This document shows, one piece after another, positions 1 through 8,534 of a stretch of DNA of 32,605 bases (positions are counted from its first letter, which is position 1; the number at the start of each line of letters is the position of its first letter). The notes under the pieces were generated by a model. The model had not been told where the DNA came from. It did not search any database and worked only from the letters and a program-made list of their open reading frames with translations. The position numbers were made by a program, and so were the translations under genes. Source of the stretch: Bacteroidota bacterium (GTDB taxonomy: Bacteria > Bacteroidota > Bacteroidia > Bacteroidales > F082); NCBI GenBank assembly GCA_013203805.1, contig JABMPH010000486.1:1-32605 (forward strand), in the 5' to 3' direction.

Positions 1-23
1 GATATAACCATTATCATTAATTG

Positions 24-31
24 TATTTTTG
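24..31 (+). promoter_or_regulatory. Putative Bacteroidetes-type -7 element before the aldolase gene
   Basis: TATTTTTG fits the TAnnTTTG -7 consensus of the Bacteroidetes primary sigma factor. Transcription would begin near position 37, which favours the ATG at 50 over the TTG at 29 as the start codon. No clear TTG -33 box is visible, because the window begins just upstream. Assignment by consensus only. Confidence 0.4.
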
Positions 32-49
32 AAAAAACTGAATAATATT

Positions 50-1114
50 ATGAAGACTATAAAAAAAGGATTTGCCAGCGATAATTGGTCAGGAGTTTGC
101 CCTGAAATAATGGATGCTTTAAATGAAGTGAACAAAGGACATATATTTGCTTATGGTGAAGGCGAAGAAGAAGTATCGAAGACTGCTTTCAGGAAATTTG
201 AGGAACATTTTGGTAAAGATATTAAGGTCTTTTTTGTATACAATGGTACTGCAGCCAATGTGTTGGGTGTTGGACATTTAATAAATTCATATCAGGCAAT
301 TGTTGCAGCTCATACTGCTCATTTAAATGAAGATGAATGTGGTGCCCCTGAAAAGTTTATCGGAACAAAAATTCTTGAAATACATACAGATAATGGAAAA
401 ATAGTTCCCGATCAGGTTAAGCCTTTTATGGGGAGTATTGGGTTTCAACATCACAGTCAACCAAAAGTAATATCCATATCTCAGGTTACAGAAATGGGAA
501 CTGTTTATACACCGGAAGAAATTAAAGCATTGGCGGATTTTGCCCACAAAAATAATATGTATTTACACATGGATGGTGCACGAATTAGTAATGCTGTTGC
601 AGCACTTAATACCGATTTTAGAAATATCACAACCGATGTTGGTGTTGATGTTCTTTCATTTGGAGGAACGAAAAATGGATTAATGTTTGGAGAAGTGGTT
701 GTATTCTTCAATAAAGAACTTGCTCTTGATTTTGAGTATGCTCGTAAGCAAGGAATGCAGCTTCATTCGAAAATGAGATTTATAGCTTCACAATTTACCC
801 GATACTTAACCAATGGCTTGTGGAGAAAAAATGCTGAGACTGCAAATAATATGGCTAAAAAGCTTGCTGAAAAAATATCAACTATATCAGAGCTTAGTAT
901 TAGCAATAAAGCAGAAGCAAACGGTGTTTTTGTTTTGATGCCACCTGAGTTAATACCAAAACTACAGGAGCATTATTTTTTCCATGTGTGGAATGAAAGT
1001 CCGGTTTTCGAAGGAATTATACCAATGAAGGAAGTAAGATTGATGTGTTCATGGGATACCACTGAGGAGGATATTGTTGGATTTGTTGATCTTATAAAAA
1101 ATTTGGTTGATTAA
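50..1114 (+). CDS. ltaE: Low-specificity L-threonine aldolase (PLP-dependent, beta-eliminating lyase family)
   Basis: This cytoplasmic PLP enzyme is expected to cleave L-threonine/L-allo-threonine to glycine and acetaldehyde, or to act on a related beta-hydroxy amino acid. The 354-residue protein has the family's usual length. Visible landmarks are the N-terminal ASDNWSG motif, the cofactor-contacting YNGTAAN segment (about residues 64-70), HMDGAR with the pyridine-nitrogen Asp at about 175, and SFGGTKNG with the PLP-binding Lys at about 208. I chose the ATG at 50: an in-frame TTG at 29 would add seven residues but overlaps a likely -7 promoter element. The gene stands alone and converges on the transporter gene on the other strand, separated by a 133-nt inverted-repeat region. 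Family assignment is firm; exact substrate is inferred. Confidence 0.9.
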   Translation: MKTIKKGFASDNWSGVCPEIMDALNEVNKGHIFAYGEGEEEVSKTAFRKFEEHFGKDIKVFFVYNGTAANVLGVGHLINSYQAIVAAHTAHLNEDECGAPEKFIGTKILEIHTDNGKIVPDQVKPFMGSIGFQHHSQPKVISISQVTEMGTVYTPEEIKALADFAHKNNMYLHMDGARISNAVAALNTDFRNITTDVGVDVLSFGGTKNGLMFGEVVVFFNKELALDFEYARKQGMQLHSKMRFIASQFTRYLTNGLWRKNAETANNMAKKLAEKISTISELSISNKAEANGVFVLMPPELIPKLQEHYFFHVWNESPVFEGIIPMKEVRLMCSWDTTEEDIVGFVDLIKNLVD

Positions 1115-1120
1115 GAAGTG

Positions 1121-1240
1121 GAATAAGGTTATAAGAGGTTATAAACGTATAAGGGTAAAAGTATAATGGTAAGTGGGTAAAAAGGTATATGGGAATTAAG
1201 GGGATATGATCCTCACCCCTATACCCATATACCCTTTGTA
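1121..1240. repeat. GG-phased ~7-nt array forming an imperfect inverted repeat
   Basis: This intergenic region between convergent genes contains many units of about 7 nt on the plus strand, such as AGGGTAA and ATGGTAA. They are followed by the same kind of units on the minus strand. The innermost part can pair: AAGGTATATGGG (1182-1193) with CCCATATACCCTT (1224-1236, one bulge), and AGGGG (1199-1203) with CCCCT (1216-1220). It may act as a bidirectional terminator, but there is no T-run next to the stem, so that role is inference. Two other regions (20634-20772 and 29343-29440) have the same layout. Confidence 0.6.
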
Positions 1241-1247
1241 CAAAAAT

Positions 1248-3467
1248 CTACTCAATAACTTTCTCGCTATGAGCATTTACAAAAAGGATGGTGCCTACCT
1301 GGTCGTAACCGGTGAACATGCTTTCTTTCCTAACAGACTCTTCCCTAAAACCATTCATAACAAGGCCTGCGTCATATGACTTTAAATTGACCAGGTCTTT
1401 TTGATGTACTTCCGGATCCTGTGGAATTATTTCAATATTTGATGATGTTATAGGTAACCTTCCTGAAGTAACAAGTTCTTGCATGTTTTTTCTGGTTTCT
1501 TCTTCAAGCTCAGGCTTACAAATGTCAAATATCTTAATATCAGTCTTTTTCCAATCAGGATGCCCTGAAATAATAAAGCCTAATAGTATCATCAGGTTTG
1601 CATTTGACGAATCGGTTGAAGATATCCAGATATGAATACCATTTGAGTATTTTATCTCTCTCGGACTACTTGCTAGTATCAAAACATCGAACTTGCCAGC
1701 ATTTACAAGGGCAAAGTTATCAACGATATGACTCAAATCATCGGGTTTGTCCTTATCGTACTCAAAAATCACCATATTATTTTCCATTCCTGCAATACCG
1801 GGTATTTGAATTGCCTGTGCAATGGCTGAAGTGTAAGAAGGCGAAATTATTGTGTCAACATAAACATGGCTGTCTTTTTTACTTATCATTTTATTAATTC
1901 TGATAAGCTCCTCTTCAGCCTGTTTATGAGTTGCTTTTGAGTAATAACCTTCAATTCGGTGAAGGTAAGTGCCGAATCCGTATTTATGTGAAATCCAGTT
2001 TAATAGAATTAATGCCTTATCCCGTTCAAAAGTTCTTTTTGATATGCAGATTGCACTTGGCCGCCACTCACTAAATATTTGTTTTTGTGTTTTCCTTTGA
2101 AGGAAAACCTGTAGATTTCTGTTTAGCTGAAAAATTGCATTAGAGAATATTGATTCAAACCCCTTGCGGTTTTTATGATAATAATTAAGGAACATGTATA
2201 ATCCCGTCATTAATATAAAAGCCAGCATAGCATAGCCTGTATTTATTTTAAACATTACCCAAATAGATGTTACAAATCCGATTAATGATAAATACCATTT
2301 TGAATTGAACGAAGGACGGTATGCTGGTGAAGACCCAAAATGATTTAAGAATGAAATTAAGCAAAGGGCACCATATGTAACCATAAAGAACATTGAAATA
2401 ATTTCAGCAACGGTATTTACATTGCCAAGGGCAACAAAAATAAATGCAATAATTAGAGTAACCAAAGATCCGTTTATCGGTTCATTATCTTTACTCCTAC
2501 CCTTTGATAGCCAGTTATTTATTCCTTTACTGGGAAAAGCTTTATCAGATGCCAGAGCCTGAAGGGTCCGTGGAGCTACCATTATTGAACCTAAAGCAGA
2601 TGATATTGTTGAAGCTGCCAATCCTAGAGGAACAACCCAAATTCCCTGAATAGCAATATTTCCCATAACCAGTTGGTTATTTAACAAATCATCAACACTT
2701 GCCGAAACGGCAAGTTTATAAATGATGAAGAAATATATAATCATTCCACTAACAGTGGCAAGAATTGTTCCTATGGGTATTGATTTCGCCGGGTTTTTAA
2801 GATCGCCTGATAATCCTACACCAGCTGTCATCCCGGTAAAGGCAGGGAAAATAATTGCAAAAACCACAAAGAATTTTGATAAATCAGTTGTGTCACTGCT
2901 GAATAATGAAAAACTGCTAATATGGCCTTCTGTAGGTGACCCTGCAAAAAATAATATAATAGCAAAAAACAATATTGCAACAACTACGTACAAAGCTTTC
3001 ACACCCAGATTTGCTCCTTTCTTTAATATTACTGCGCCCAGTACAATTAATGCAGGAATACTGATAACTTGGCGTGGTAGGTCAATGCCGTATGAATCAA
3101 TAATATATGTAAAGAAAAATTGAAAAGCTTCAGTAAATGCAATTATGTAAAAAGCCACACTGATTGCCTGTGACAGATAAAGTGCTATGCCTATTGTAGC
3201 CCCAATATTCAATCCAAATGATCGTGAAATAATAAAATATTCACCGCCCCCTTCAACCCTTTTATTTGTTGCAAGCTCAGAAATAGCCAGAGCTGTAGGA
3301 ATGGTAACCAAATGCCCCAGAATTACAATCCCTATTACTCCCCAAAAGCCTACAGTCCCAACTGCATAACCAAATCGAAGAAAAAGAATTGCTCCAAGAA
3401 TAGTAGATATAGCCGTAAAAAAAACAGGGAGTGTTCCGAATTTTTTAGTCATTTGTACGCTGCTCAT
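1248..3467 (-). CDS. SLC12-like (cation-chloride cotransporter family) APC-superfamily transporter
   Basis: A 739-residue inner-membrane transporter. Residues about 10-440 contain roughly twelve hydrophobic segments, starting with FFTAISTILGAILFLRFGYAVG, which resembles the first transmembrane segment of Na-K-Cl cotransporters and amino-acid permeases. Residues about 450-739 form a soluble C-terminal region that includes ILLNWISHKYGFGTYLHRIEG-like and nucleotide-domain-like stretches, as in the cytoplasmic tail of SLC12 proteins. The likely role is electroneutral cation/chloride or amino-acid transport; the ion cannot be read from sequence. The start ATG is at 3467, and TACTTTTG on the minus strand (3506-3499) is a possible promoter of its own. 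It lies 50 nt downstream of gatD on the same strand, so read-through is also possible. Confidence 0.8.
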   Translation of the reverse strand: MSSVQMTKKFGTLPVFFTAISTILGAILFLRFGYAVGTVGFWGVIGIVILGHLVTIPTALAISELATNKRVEGGGEYFIISRSFGLNIGATIGIALYLSQAISVAFYIIAFTEAFQFFFTYIIDSYGIDLPRQVISIPALIVLGAVILKKGANLGVKALYVVVAILFFAIILFFAGSPTEGHISSFSLFSSDTTDLSKFFVVFAIIFPAFTGMTAGVGLSGDLKNPAKSIPIGTILATVSGMIIYFFIIYKLAVSASVDDLLNNQLVMGNIAIQGIWVVPLGLAASTISSALGSIMVAPRTLQALASDKAFPSKGINNWLSKGRSKDNEPINGSLVTLIIAFIFVALGNVNTVAEIISMFFMVTYGALCLISFLNHFGSSPAYRPSFNSKWYLSLIGFVTSIWVMFKINTGYAMLAFILMTGLYMFLNYYHKNRKGFESIFSNAIFQLNRNLQVFLQRKTQKQIFSEWRPSAICISKRTFERDKALILLNWISHKYGFGTYLHRIEGYYSKATHKQAEEELIRINKMISKKDSHVYVDTIISPSYTSAIAQAIQIPGIAGMENNMVIFEYDKDKPDDLSHIVDNFALVNAGKFDVLILASSPREIKYSNGIHIWISSTDSSNANLMILLGFIISGHPDWKKTDIKIFDICKPELEEETRKNMQELVTSGRLPITSSNIEIIPQDPEVHQKDLVNLKSYDAGLVMNGFREESVRKESMFTGYDQVGTILFVNAHSEKVIE

Positions 3468-3498
3468 ACGGGTTTAGTTTAGATAAATATAGTTATAA

Positions 3499-3506
3499 CA
3501 AAAGTA
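3499..3506 (-). promoter_or_regulatory. Putative -7 element for the SLC12-like gene
   Basis: Read on the minus strand this is TACTTTTG, a match to TAnnTTTG, located in the 50-nt gap between gatD and the transporter gene. Transcription would begin near 3493, giving a leader of about 26 nt. No TTG box is found at the preferred distance, so the call is weak. Confidence 0.3.
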
Positions 3507-3517
3507 AATATTAATTC

Positions 3518-4903
3518 TTATTTATGGACATCCTTAATAAACGCCTCAACCTCAGGAACTCCACCTTGGTATACTAAATATCCATTATAAGGCTCTCGTT
3601 TGGTGATTTCGTCATTAATTGGAGTGAGCATCATTTTCTTCACTTCTTCAGGATCTTCTGTCTGTCCTAATATCCAGCTAAGTTTAACCCATGCTACTTC
3701 TGGTAACATGTTTCCTGTTGGAATTATTCCTTTCGCCATCATATCACGGCCTGTATCATAAACAAACATATGAACATATCCCCACAATGTTTGCAGTGTC
3801 ATATACATATGTACTCCTTTTGCATGCGCACGTTCAATGGCAGGGTATAACTCCTTGTTAACATGACCGAGTCCTGTTCCAACAAAAATAATTCCTTTAT
3901 ACCCCTTTTCAACAAGTGCGTCAAGGGTGTCGGGAGCCATACCTGGATAATAATAGAGCATGGTTACCTTATCACTAAAATAAGGAAGTATTTTAACATT
4001 TTTATCAGTACGTCGCTTGTTGTATTTCTTTTTGATGGGAAAAATGTCATCACGGGTTATCCTGGCAAGAGGGGTGTCGCCAATTGTGCGGAAAGTTGAT
4101 CTGTATGAAGAGTGCATTTTACGAACTCTGGTACCTTTATGGAGTAATCCGTATTCATCAGAAGTAGGACCAAACATACAAACCATCACTTCTGCAATAT
4201 CTGATTGTCCTGCAGCTTTCATAGCATGCATAAGGTTTAATGCTGCGTCGGAACTTGGGCGGTCGGAGGAACGTTGCGATCCAACAAGTACTACCGGTAC
4301 AGGTAAATTCTGGCACATAAATGTAAGCGCAGCACCTGTGTGATGTAGCGTGTCGGTTCCATGGCCGATTACAATCCCATCAATACCTTTTTCAATTTCT
4401 TTACCAATTGCAATGGCAAGAGCCATATATTGTTTCGGACCCATATTTTCGCTAAAAACAGCAAAAATCTTTTCTGTATCTAAATTACAAATATCTGCAA
4501 GTTCAGGTACAGCACCATAAAGTTCACCCGGTGAAAAAGCAGGAATAACAGCCCCTGTTCGATAATCAAGTCGAGATGCTATTGTGCCACCAGTTCCAAA
4601 TAGTTTTACATGTGGTAACCCTGGTGTAGTAGGGAATGCCTTTTCAGGGATTTTGTAGTTGGCTTTATTATAACCAACTTCTTTCATGCTTGTTATGGTC
4701 CGTGTATCAATACCAATGTTATAACCAGTAACAATTTTAACAACAATATGTTTGTCGTCATCATTTTCTGCTCTTGGTAACACTGTTCCTTTAAAAATGC
4801 CTCGGGTTGTGTCAGCCACTACTGTTCCCCACACTCTAACCTTATATTTTTTTAATAATTCTAGAGCATCACCTTTGTATCCTTGAAATATATCGTTATC
4901 CAT
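3518..4903 (-). CDS. gatD: Archaeal-type Glu-tRNA(Gln) amidotransferase subunit D (asparaginase-like glutaminase subunit)
   Basis: GatD releases ammonia from glutamine (or asparagine) and passes it to GatE, which converts Glu-tRNA(Gln) to Gln-tRNA(Gln). The 461-residue protein has an N-terminal beta-barrel-like domain (about 1-90), found in GatD but not in plain asparaginases, followed by a type I/II asparaginase domain. The catalytic set is complete: Thr107 in GTGGTIAS, Thr183-Asp184 in HGTDT, and Lys262 in GTRVRKMHSS. Length fits archaeal GatD (about 420-450). Its ATG lies 1 nt after the gatE stop codon, so the pair is probably translationally coupled. GatDE is regarded as an archaeal enzyme, yet the flanking genes here are bacterial. 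A stand-alone asparaginase is unlikely given the extra N-terminal domain and the adjacent gatE. Confidence 0.92.
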   Translation of the reverse strand: MDNDIFQGYKGDALELLKKYKVRVWGTVVADTTRGIFKGTVLPRAENDDDKHIVVKIVTGYNIGIDTRTITSMKEVGYNKANYKIPEKAFPTTPGLPHVKLFGTGGTIASRLDYRTGAVIPAFSPGELYGAVPELADICNLDTEKIFAVFSENMGPKQYMALAIAIGKEIEKGIDGIVIGHGTDTLHHTGAALTFMCQNLPVPVVLVGSQRSSDRPSSDAALNLMHAMKAAGQSDIAEVMVCMFGPTSDEYGLLHKGTRVRKMHSSYRSTFRTIGDTPLARITRDDIFPIKKKYNKRRTDKNVKILPYFSDKVTMLYYYPGMAPDTLDALVEKGYKGIIFVGTGLGHVNKELYPAIERAHAKGVHMYMTLQTLWGYVHMFVYDTGRDMMAKGIIPTGNMLPEVAWVKLSWILGQTEDPEEVKKMMLTPINDEITKREPYNGYLVYQGGVPEVEAFIKDVHK

Positions 4904-4904
4904 T

Positions 4905-6842
4905 TTAAATTTCTTTGCTTAATTCTGTCAAATTAATATTTCCTATTGCTATATTTCTCAGACTTCCCATCACCCAGTTTTTTTGTTTAGATTTGGAAAT
5001 CACATCTTTTCCTTCTGCAAATTTATCATAAAGCACAGGAAGTTTCGATAGGATTTCCTCTTTTGAATATTTCTTAAATTTAATGCTTGTGAGTATTGAT
5101 TCGAAGTCCATTTTAGGATGCTGTATCATATCAGGGAGCATTTTTTCGGCAATCTCATGTTGGATTTTATTCTTATTTAGGAATCTAAATAGCTTGTAAA
5201 CTTTTTCATAATCAAACTTTTCAGGACCTTTATAATGCCCTAATGCAAATTTAATTTCATGGCCGAAAAACGTGCCGGCAAAAGATGGAGTTACATCTAA
5301 CTCAACAACAATTCTTTCAATTAACGGGAAAAGATTTTTGGAAAAAATATAAGTATATGTTTCTTCAGGTACATCCCATTTTTTTAATTGTTTATACCTA
5401 TCAATTACATCACTTGGGATTCTTGATCTCAGTGTTTCAATATATTCATCTTCAAGTGGAATTGGAGCTGAATCTGTATCAGGATACATCCTATCAGCTC
5501 CTGGGAGTACACGTTCAAAAATAGTTGTGCCATCTTCGAATGATTTACGTGTTTCTTCAGGAACTCCAACGAGTGCCATCTGACATCTTTCTTCAACGGT
5601 TTCAATCGCTGTTTTCATGTCAGCTTCATTACCCCAAATTATTACTTGAGCATCACCCTCTTTTGCATCAAGAAGTTGTCTGATTTCAGACCAAAGATTA
5701 TCATCAATAATTGGATTAATCTCCTCGGAATGAGTCATGTTGGGTTTTTCTATGCCTGCAATTACCTTTAGTCTTGTAGCCAACTCATCTGCAAACATTT
5801 GTCCGGGCTGAGTGAAATATGATAATGCACCCTCAAAAAGAGGTAAATTAATTGCTATAATATTCTCTTTGTCAGATAAGCCGGAGAAATCTTTTAGCAT
5901 GTTTTTTATAGATTTATGATTGACTTTCCAGTCTTCTGGTTTGGTAACTTTTGCCAGAAGTAATTCTTTAATATGTAGTAAGGCCCATTGTCTGAATACT
6001 TCATTATGAGTTAGCTCAGGAATCCATTTTGTGTGTGCCACACCTTTAATTTCAACGCGGCTACCACCTTTGCAGCTTACATTTACATCCTGGCGACCAG
6101 CACCCATACCTGTTCTTACTTTTCCTGTGCTACGGTTAAGGAAGCGGATATAATCACAACCTTCTTTAACTTCATCAGGATTTACGAAATCAGGATATGT
6201 AACTGTTTCAATTAGTGGCATGCCAAGTCTGTCGGTTTTGTATAATCGTACATGACCTATATCACTTATTTCACGGCACGAATCTTCCTCGATACTTAGC
6301 TGAATCAATCTGATTTTTTTATGTGGGAGTTCTAATTCACCTTCAACGCCAAGTATAGCTGTGCGCTGAAATCCGGTTGGAATACTACCGTCTAAGTATT
6401 GCTTTCGTGTTATGTGAACCTCTCCAACAACATTTAATTTTGAAAGCAATGAAATTTCCAGAGCTTTTTCCAAAGCATCCATATTAATTGGAAATGGAGG
6501 AGTATCGTCAACTTCGTATGTACAAGCATTCTCGTTGTTAATACGATATATTATTTCCTTTCTGGTTCTAAACTCCATCAGGGCAGTACCATCATATTCG
6601 CCAAGCTCACTTAAAGTAGGTCGCATATGTCTGATTATTTCAGCATCATAATCGTCACTTTGATTATATATTCCGGCCGGACAATGACAAAACAATTTTT
6701 CATCGGTTAATAACTGCTGATGAACCTCTAACCCTGACATGAATCCAATAGAGTCATATGTATCTTGAGTTGCTTCACGTCTAGTTACATAGCCAACTTT
6801 TATTTTGCTGTTTTCGTAATTTGATTTTGAATTAAAACTCAT
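4905..6842 (-). CDS. gatE: Archaeal-type Glu-tRNA(Gln) amidotransferase subunit E (GatB/GatE family)
   Basis: GatE binds tRNA(Gln), phosphorylates the glutamate on mischarged Glu-tRNA(Gln), and amidates it with ammonia from GatD. The GatB-type catalytic core contains GLEVHQQL (37-44), KLFCHCP (49-55), the acidic DDTPPFPIN segment and an RTGMGAGRQDVNVS stretch. An inserted domain at about 290-420, of the GAD type shared with bacterial AspRS, separates GatE from GatB. A helical YqeY-like tail follows at about 500-645. Total length is 645 residues, close to archaeal GatE (about 620-640), with an N-terminal extension of about 20 residues before the GLEVHQQL region. It is the first gene of the gatE-gatD pair. 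A possible -7 element, TAAATTTG, lies 35 nt upstream. Confidence 0.92.
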   Translation of the reverse strand: MSFNSKSNYENSKIKVGYVTRREATQDTYDSIGFMSGLEVHQQLLTDEKLFCHCPAGIYNQSDDYDAEIIRHMRPTLSELGEYDGTALMEFRTRKEIIYRINNENACTYEVDDTPPFPINMDALEKALEISLLSKLNVVGEVHITRKQYLDGSIPTGFQRTAILGVEGELELPHKKIRLIQLSIEEDSCREISDIGHVRLYKTDRLGMPLIETVTYPDFVNPDEVKEGCDYIRFLNRSTGKVRTGMGAGRQDVNVSCKGGSRVEIKGVAHTKWIPELTHNEVFRQWALLHIKELLLAKVTKPEDWKVNHKSIKNMLKDFSGLSDKENIIAINLPLFEGALSYFTQPGQMFADELATRLKVIAGIEKPNMTHSEEINPIIDDNLWSEIRQLLDAKEGDAQVIIWGNEADMKTAIETVEERCQMALVGVPEETRKSFEDGTTIFERVLPGADRMYPDTDSAPIPLEDEYIETLRSRIPSDVIDRYKQLKKWDVPEETYTYIFSKNLFPLIERIVVELDVTPSFAGTFFGHEIKFALGHYKGPEKFDYEKVYKLFRFLNKNKIQHEIAEKMLPDMIQHPKMDFESILTSIKFKKYSKEEILSKLPVLYDKFAEGKDVISKSKQKNWVMGSLRNIAIGNINLTELSKEI

Positions 6843-6876
6843 TTATAAGTGTTTTTATATCTTCTCGAAAAATGCC

Positions 6877-6884
6877 CAAATTTA
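6877..6884 (-). promoter_or_regulatory. Putative -7 element of the gatE-gatD operon
   Basis: Read on the minus strand this is TAAATTTG, a perfect fit to TAnnTTTG. It would place the transcript start about 28 nt before the gatE ATG. No convincing TTG -33 box is present. The 99-nt divergent region to the OstA-like gene is shared. Confidence 0.35.
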
Positions 6885-6967
6885 AGAAAAATGAATAGCT
6901 GAAGAGTTGATTTCTTTTAAAAGTTTTAATCAAAAAAAATATTGGATTTTGGTAGTACTTTAATCAT

Positions 6968-6975
6968 TATTTTTG
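6968..6975 (+). promoter_or_regulatory. Putative -7 element of the OstA/LptA-like gene
   Basis: TATTTTTG fits TAnnTTTG and lies 17 nt before the ATG at 6993. TTG triplets occur 16 and 23 nt upstream rather than the preferred 19-21. If used, the transcript would begin near 6980, which rules out the in-frame TTG at 6942 as the start codon. Confidence 0.35.
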
Positions 6976-6992
6976 CGTTCAAATGGATAACT

Positions 6993-8519
6993 ATGAGAGT
7001 TAATTTAAGGCTTATATATATATTATTCATAGTTTTTTTTATTCTAAAAACTACAGAAGCTCAGCAAAAGTCAAGGGTTAATATTGAACATGCTGATGCT
7101 GGTCGTTATAATGCAAAACTTGGGAAAGATGTACAGCGACTAATTGGGGAGGTTGTTATACGTCAGGATTCAACACTTTTTTATTGTGATAGTGCATATA
7201 TAAATGAAGCTAACAATAGTTTCGAAGCCTTTAGTAATGTTCATATTAAGGTAAATGATACTGTTGATGTATATGGGGCAAGGTTATTATATGACGGTAA
7301 CACAAAAATTGCAGAGTTATTCGATAGTGTTAAACTTATTGATAAAAATACCATCCTCACAACCGATCATCTGATCTATAACAGAAATACGAAAACTGCA
7401 TTATATGATATAGGGGGAAAGATAGTTAATAAAGATAATATACTGATTAGTAAGCAAGGGCTTTATTTTACTCCAACTCGCACTTTTCATTTTCGAAAAG
7501 ATGTTGTGCTTACAAATCCTGATCAGGAGACCTATTCTGATACTTTAATTTATAATACCAATACCGAAACTGCATATTTTTTAGGGCCAACTGTGATAAG
7601 AGGCAAAGAAAGCATTATTTATTGTGAGGATGGTTGGTATGATACTAAAAATGACCTTTCAAAACTAAACAAGCGACCCTCTATAACCAATGCCAACCAG
7701 ACCATTACAGCTGACAGTCTTCACTACGATAATAATACAATGTTCGGAAAAGCGATGGGACATGTAAGGATAATCGACACTTTGCACAAAGTAATACTAT
7801 CGGGTAAAAGAGGTGAGCTTTGGGATAAAAAAGGAATATCGTATGTAACCGATAGTGCAGTAGCCATTACATATGATAATCAGGATTCTTTGTTTATTCA
7901 TTCTGATACAATGTGGTTAAATTTTGATAAAGATCGTAAAGCAAGAATGATGCGGGCTTATTATGGAGTACGTTTTTATCGAAAGATGTTACAGGGTAAA
8001 TGCGATTCTCTATCCTATAACATGGCTGATTCTATCATAAGGTTATATGGTGAACCTGTGTTATGGTCTCAAAAAAATCAACTTACATCCGATTCAATAT
8101 CGATAGCAATTTCAGGTAACAGAGTTGATTCCCTTATGATGTATAATACTGCATTTATTGTTTCTCGCGATTCAACAAATACATACAACCAGATTAGAGG
8201 AAAAAATATGGTTGCATATTTTACAAAAAATGAATTATCAAGTATTAATGTTAGTGGGAATTCACAAACAATTTATTACGTTCGTGAAGAAGATGGTTAT
8301 TTAATTGGTGTTGATATTGCCGAATCCAGCAGTATGAAAATACGTATTAATAATAGTGAAATTCAAACAATAAGTTATCAGTCATCAGTTAATGAAGATA
8401 TGTTTCCTGAAAGTGAATTAAAAGAGGAAGATACAAGACTTAAAGGATTCTCTTGGCAAAGCACATTACGTCCAAAAAGTAAATATGATATTTTTTTAAG
8501 AGACACAATTAGTCAATAG
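6993..8519 (+). CDS. OstA/LptA-like periplasmic LPS-transport protein
   Basis: The 508-residue protein begins with a clear signal peptide (basic MRVNLR, then a hydrophobic run ending TEAQQ). After it come many short repeating beta-strand units with D-T/S-L-x-Y/F-C-D-S and V-x-I-x-D-T patterns, for example STLFYCDSAYI, LTTDHLIYNRNTKTA and ITADSLHYDNN. This is the stacked beta-jellyroll pattern of the OstA/LptA/LptD-N family, which carries lipopolysaccharide across the periplasm. It is much longer than E. coli LptA (about 185 residues), as is typical of Bacteroidetes versions. I chose the ATG at 6993 rather than a TTG at 6942 because the signal peptide and a promoter element fit it. Its stop lies 15 nt from that of the convergent mlaD-like gene. 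Confidence 0.85.
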   Translation: MRVNLRLIYILFIVFFILKTTEAQQKSRVNIEHADAGRYNAKLGKDVQRLIGEVVIRQDSTLFYCDSAYINEANNSFEAFSNVHIKVNDTVDVYGARLLYDGNTKIAELFDSVKLIDKNTILTTDHLIYNRNTKTALYDIGGKIVNKDNILISKQGLYFTPTRTFHFRKDVVLTNPDQETYSDTLIYNTNTETAYFLGPTVIRGKESIIYCEDGWYDTKNDLSKLNKRPSITNANQTITADSLHYDNNTMFGKAMGHVRIIDTLHKVILSGKRGELWDKKGISYVTDSAVAITYDNQDSLFIHSDTMWLNFDKDRKARMMRAYYGVRFYRKMLQGKCDSLSYNMADSIIRLYGEPVLWSQKNQLTSDSISIAISGNRVDSLMMYNTAFIVSRDSTNTYNQIRGKNMVAYFTKNELSSINVSGNSQTIYYVREEDGYLIGVDIAESSSMKIRINNSEIQTISYQSSVNEDMFPESELKEEDTRLKGFSWQSTLRPKSKYDIFLRDTISQ

Positions 8520-8534
8520 GAAAATATCTCAGAA

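Noticed and set aside
2722-3123. Plus-strand open frame of 133 codons
   Set aside because: Antisense to the membrane helices of the SLC12-like gene; a reading shadow with no start signal.
3518-4903. Simple L-asparaginase as the identity of the gatD gene
   Set aside because: The extra N-terminal domain, the KMHSS motif and the adjacent gatE fit GatD better.
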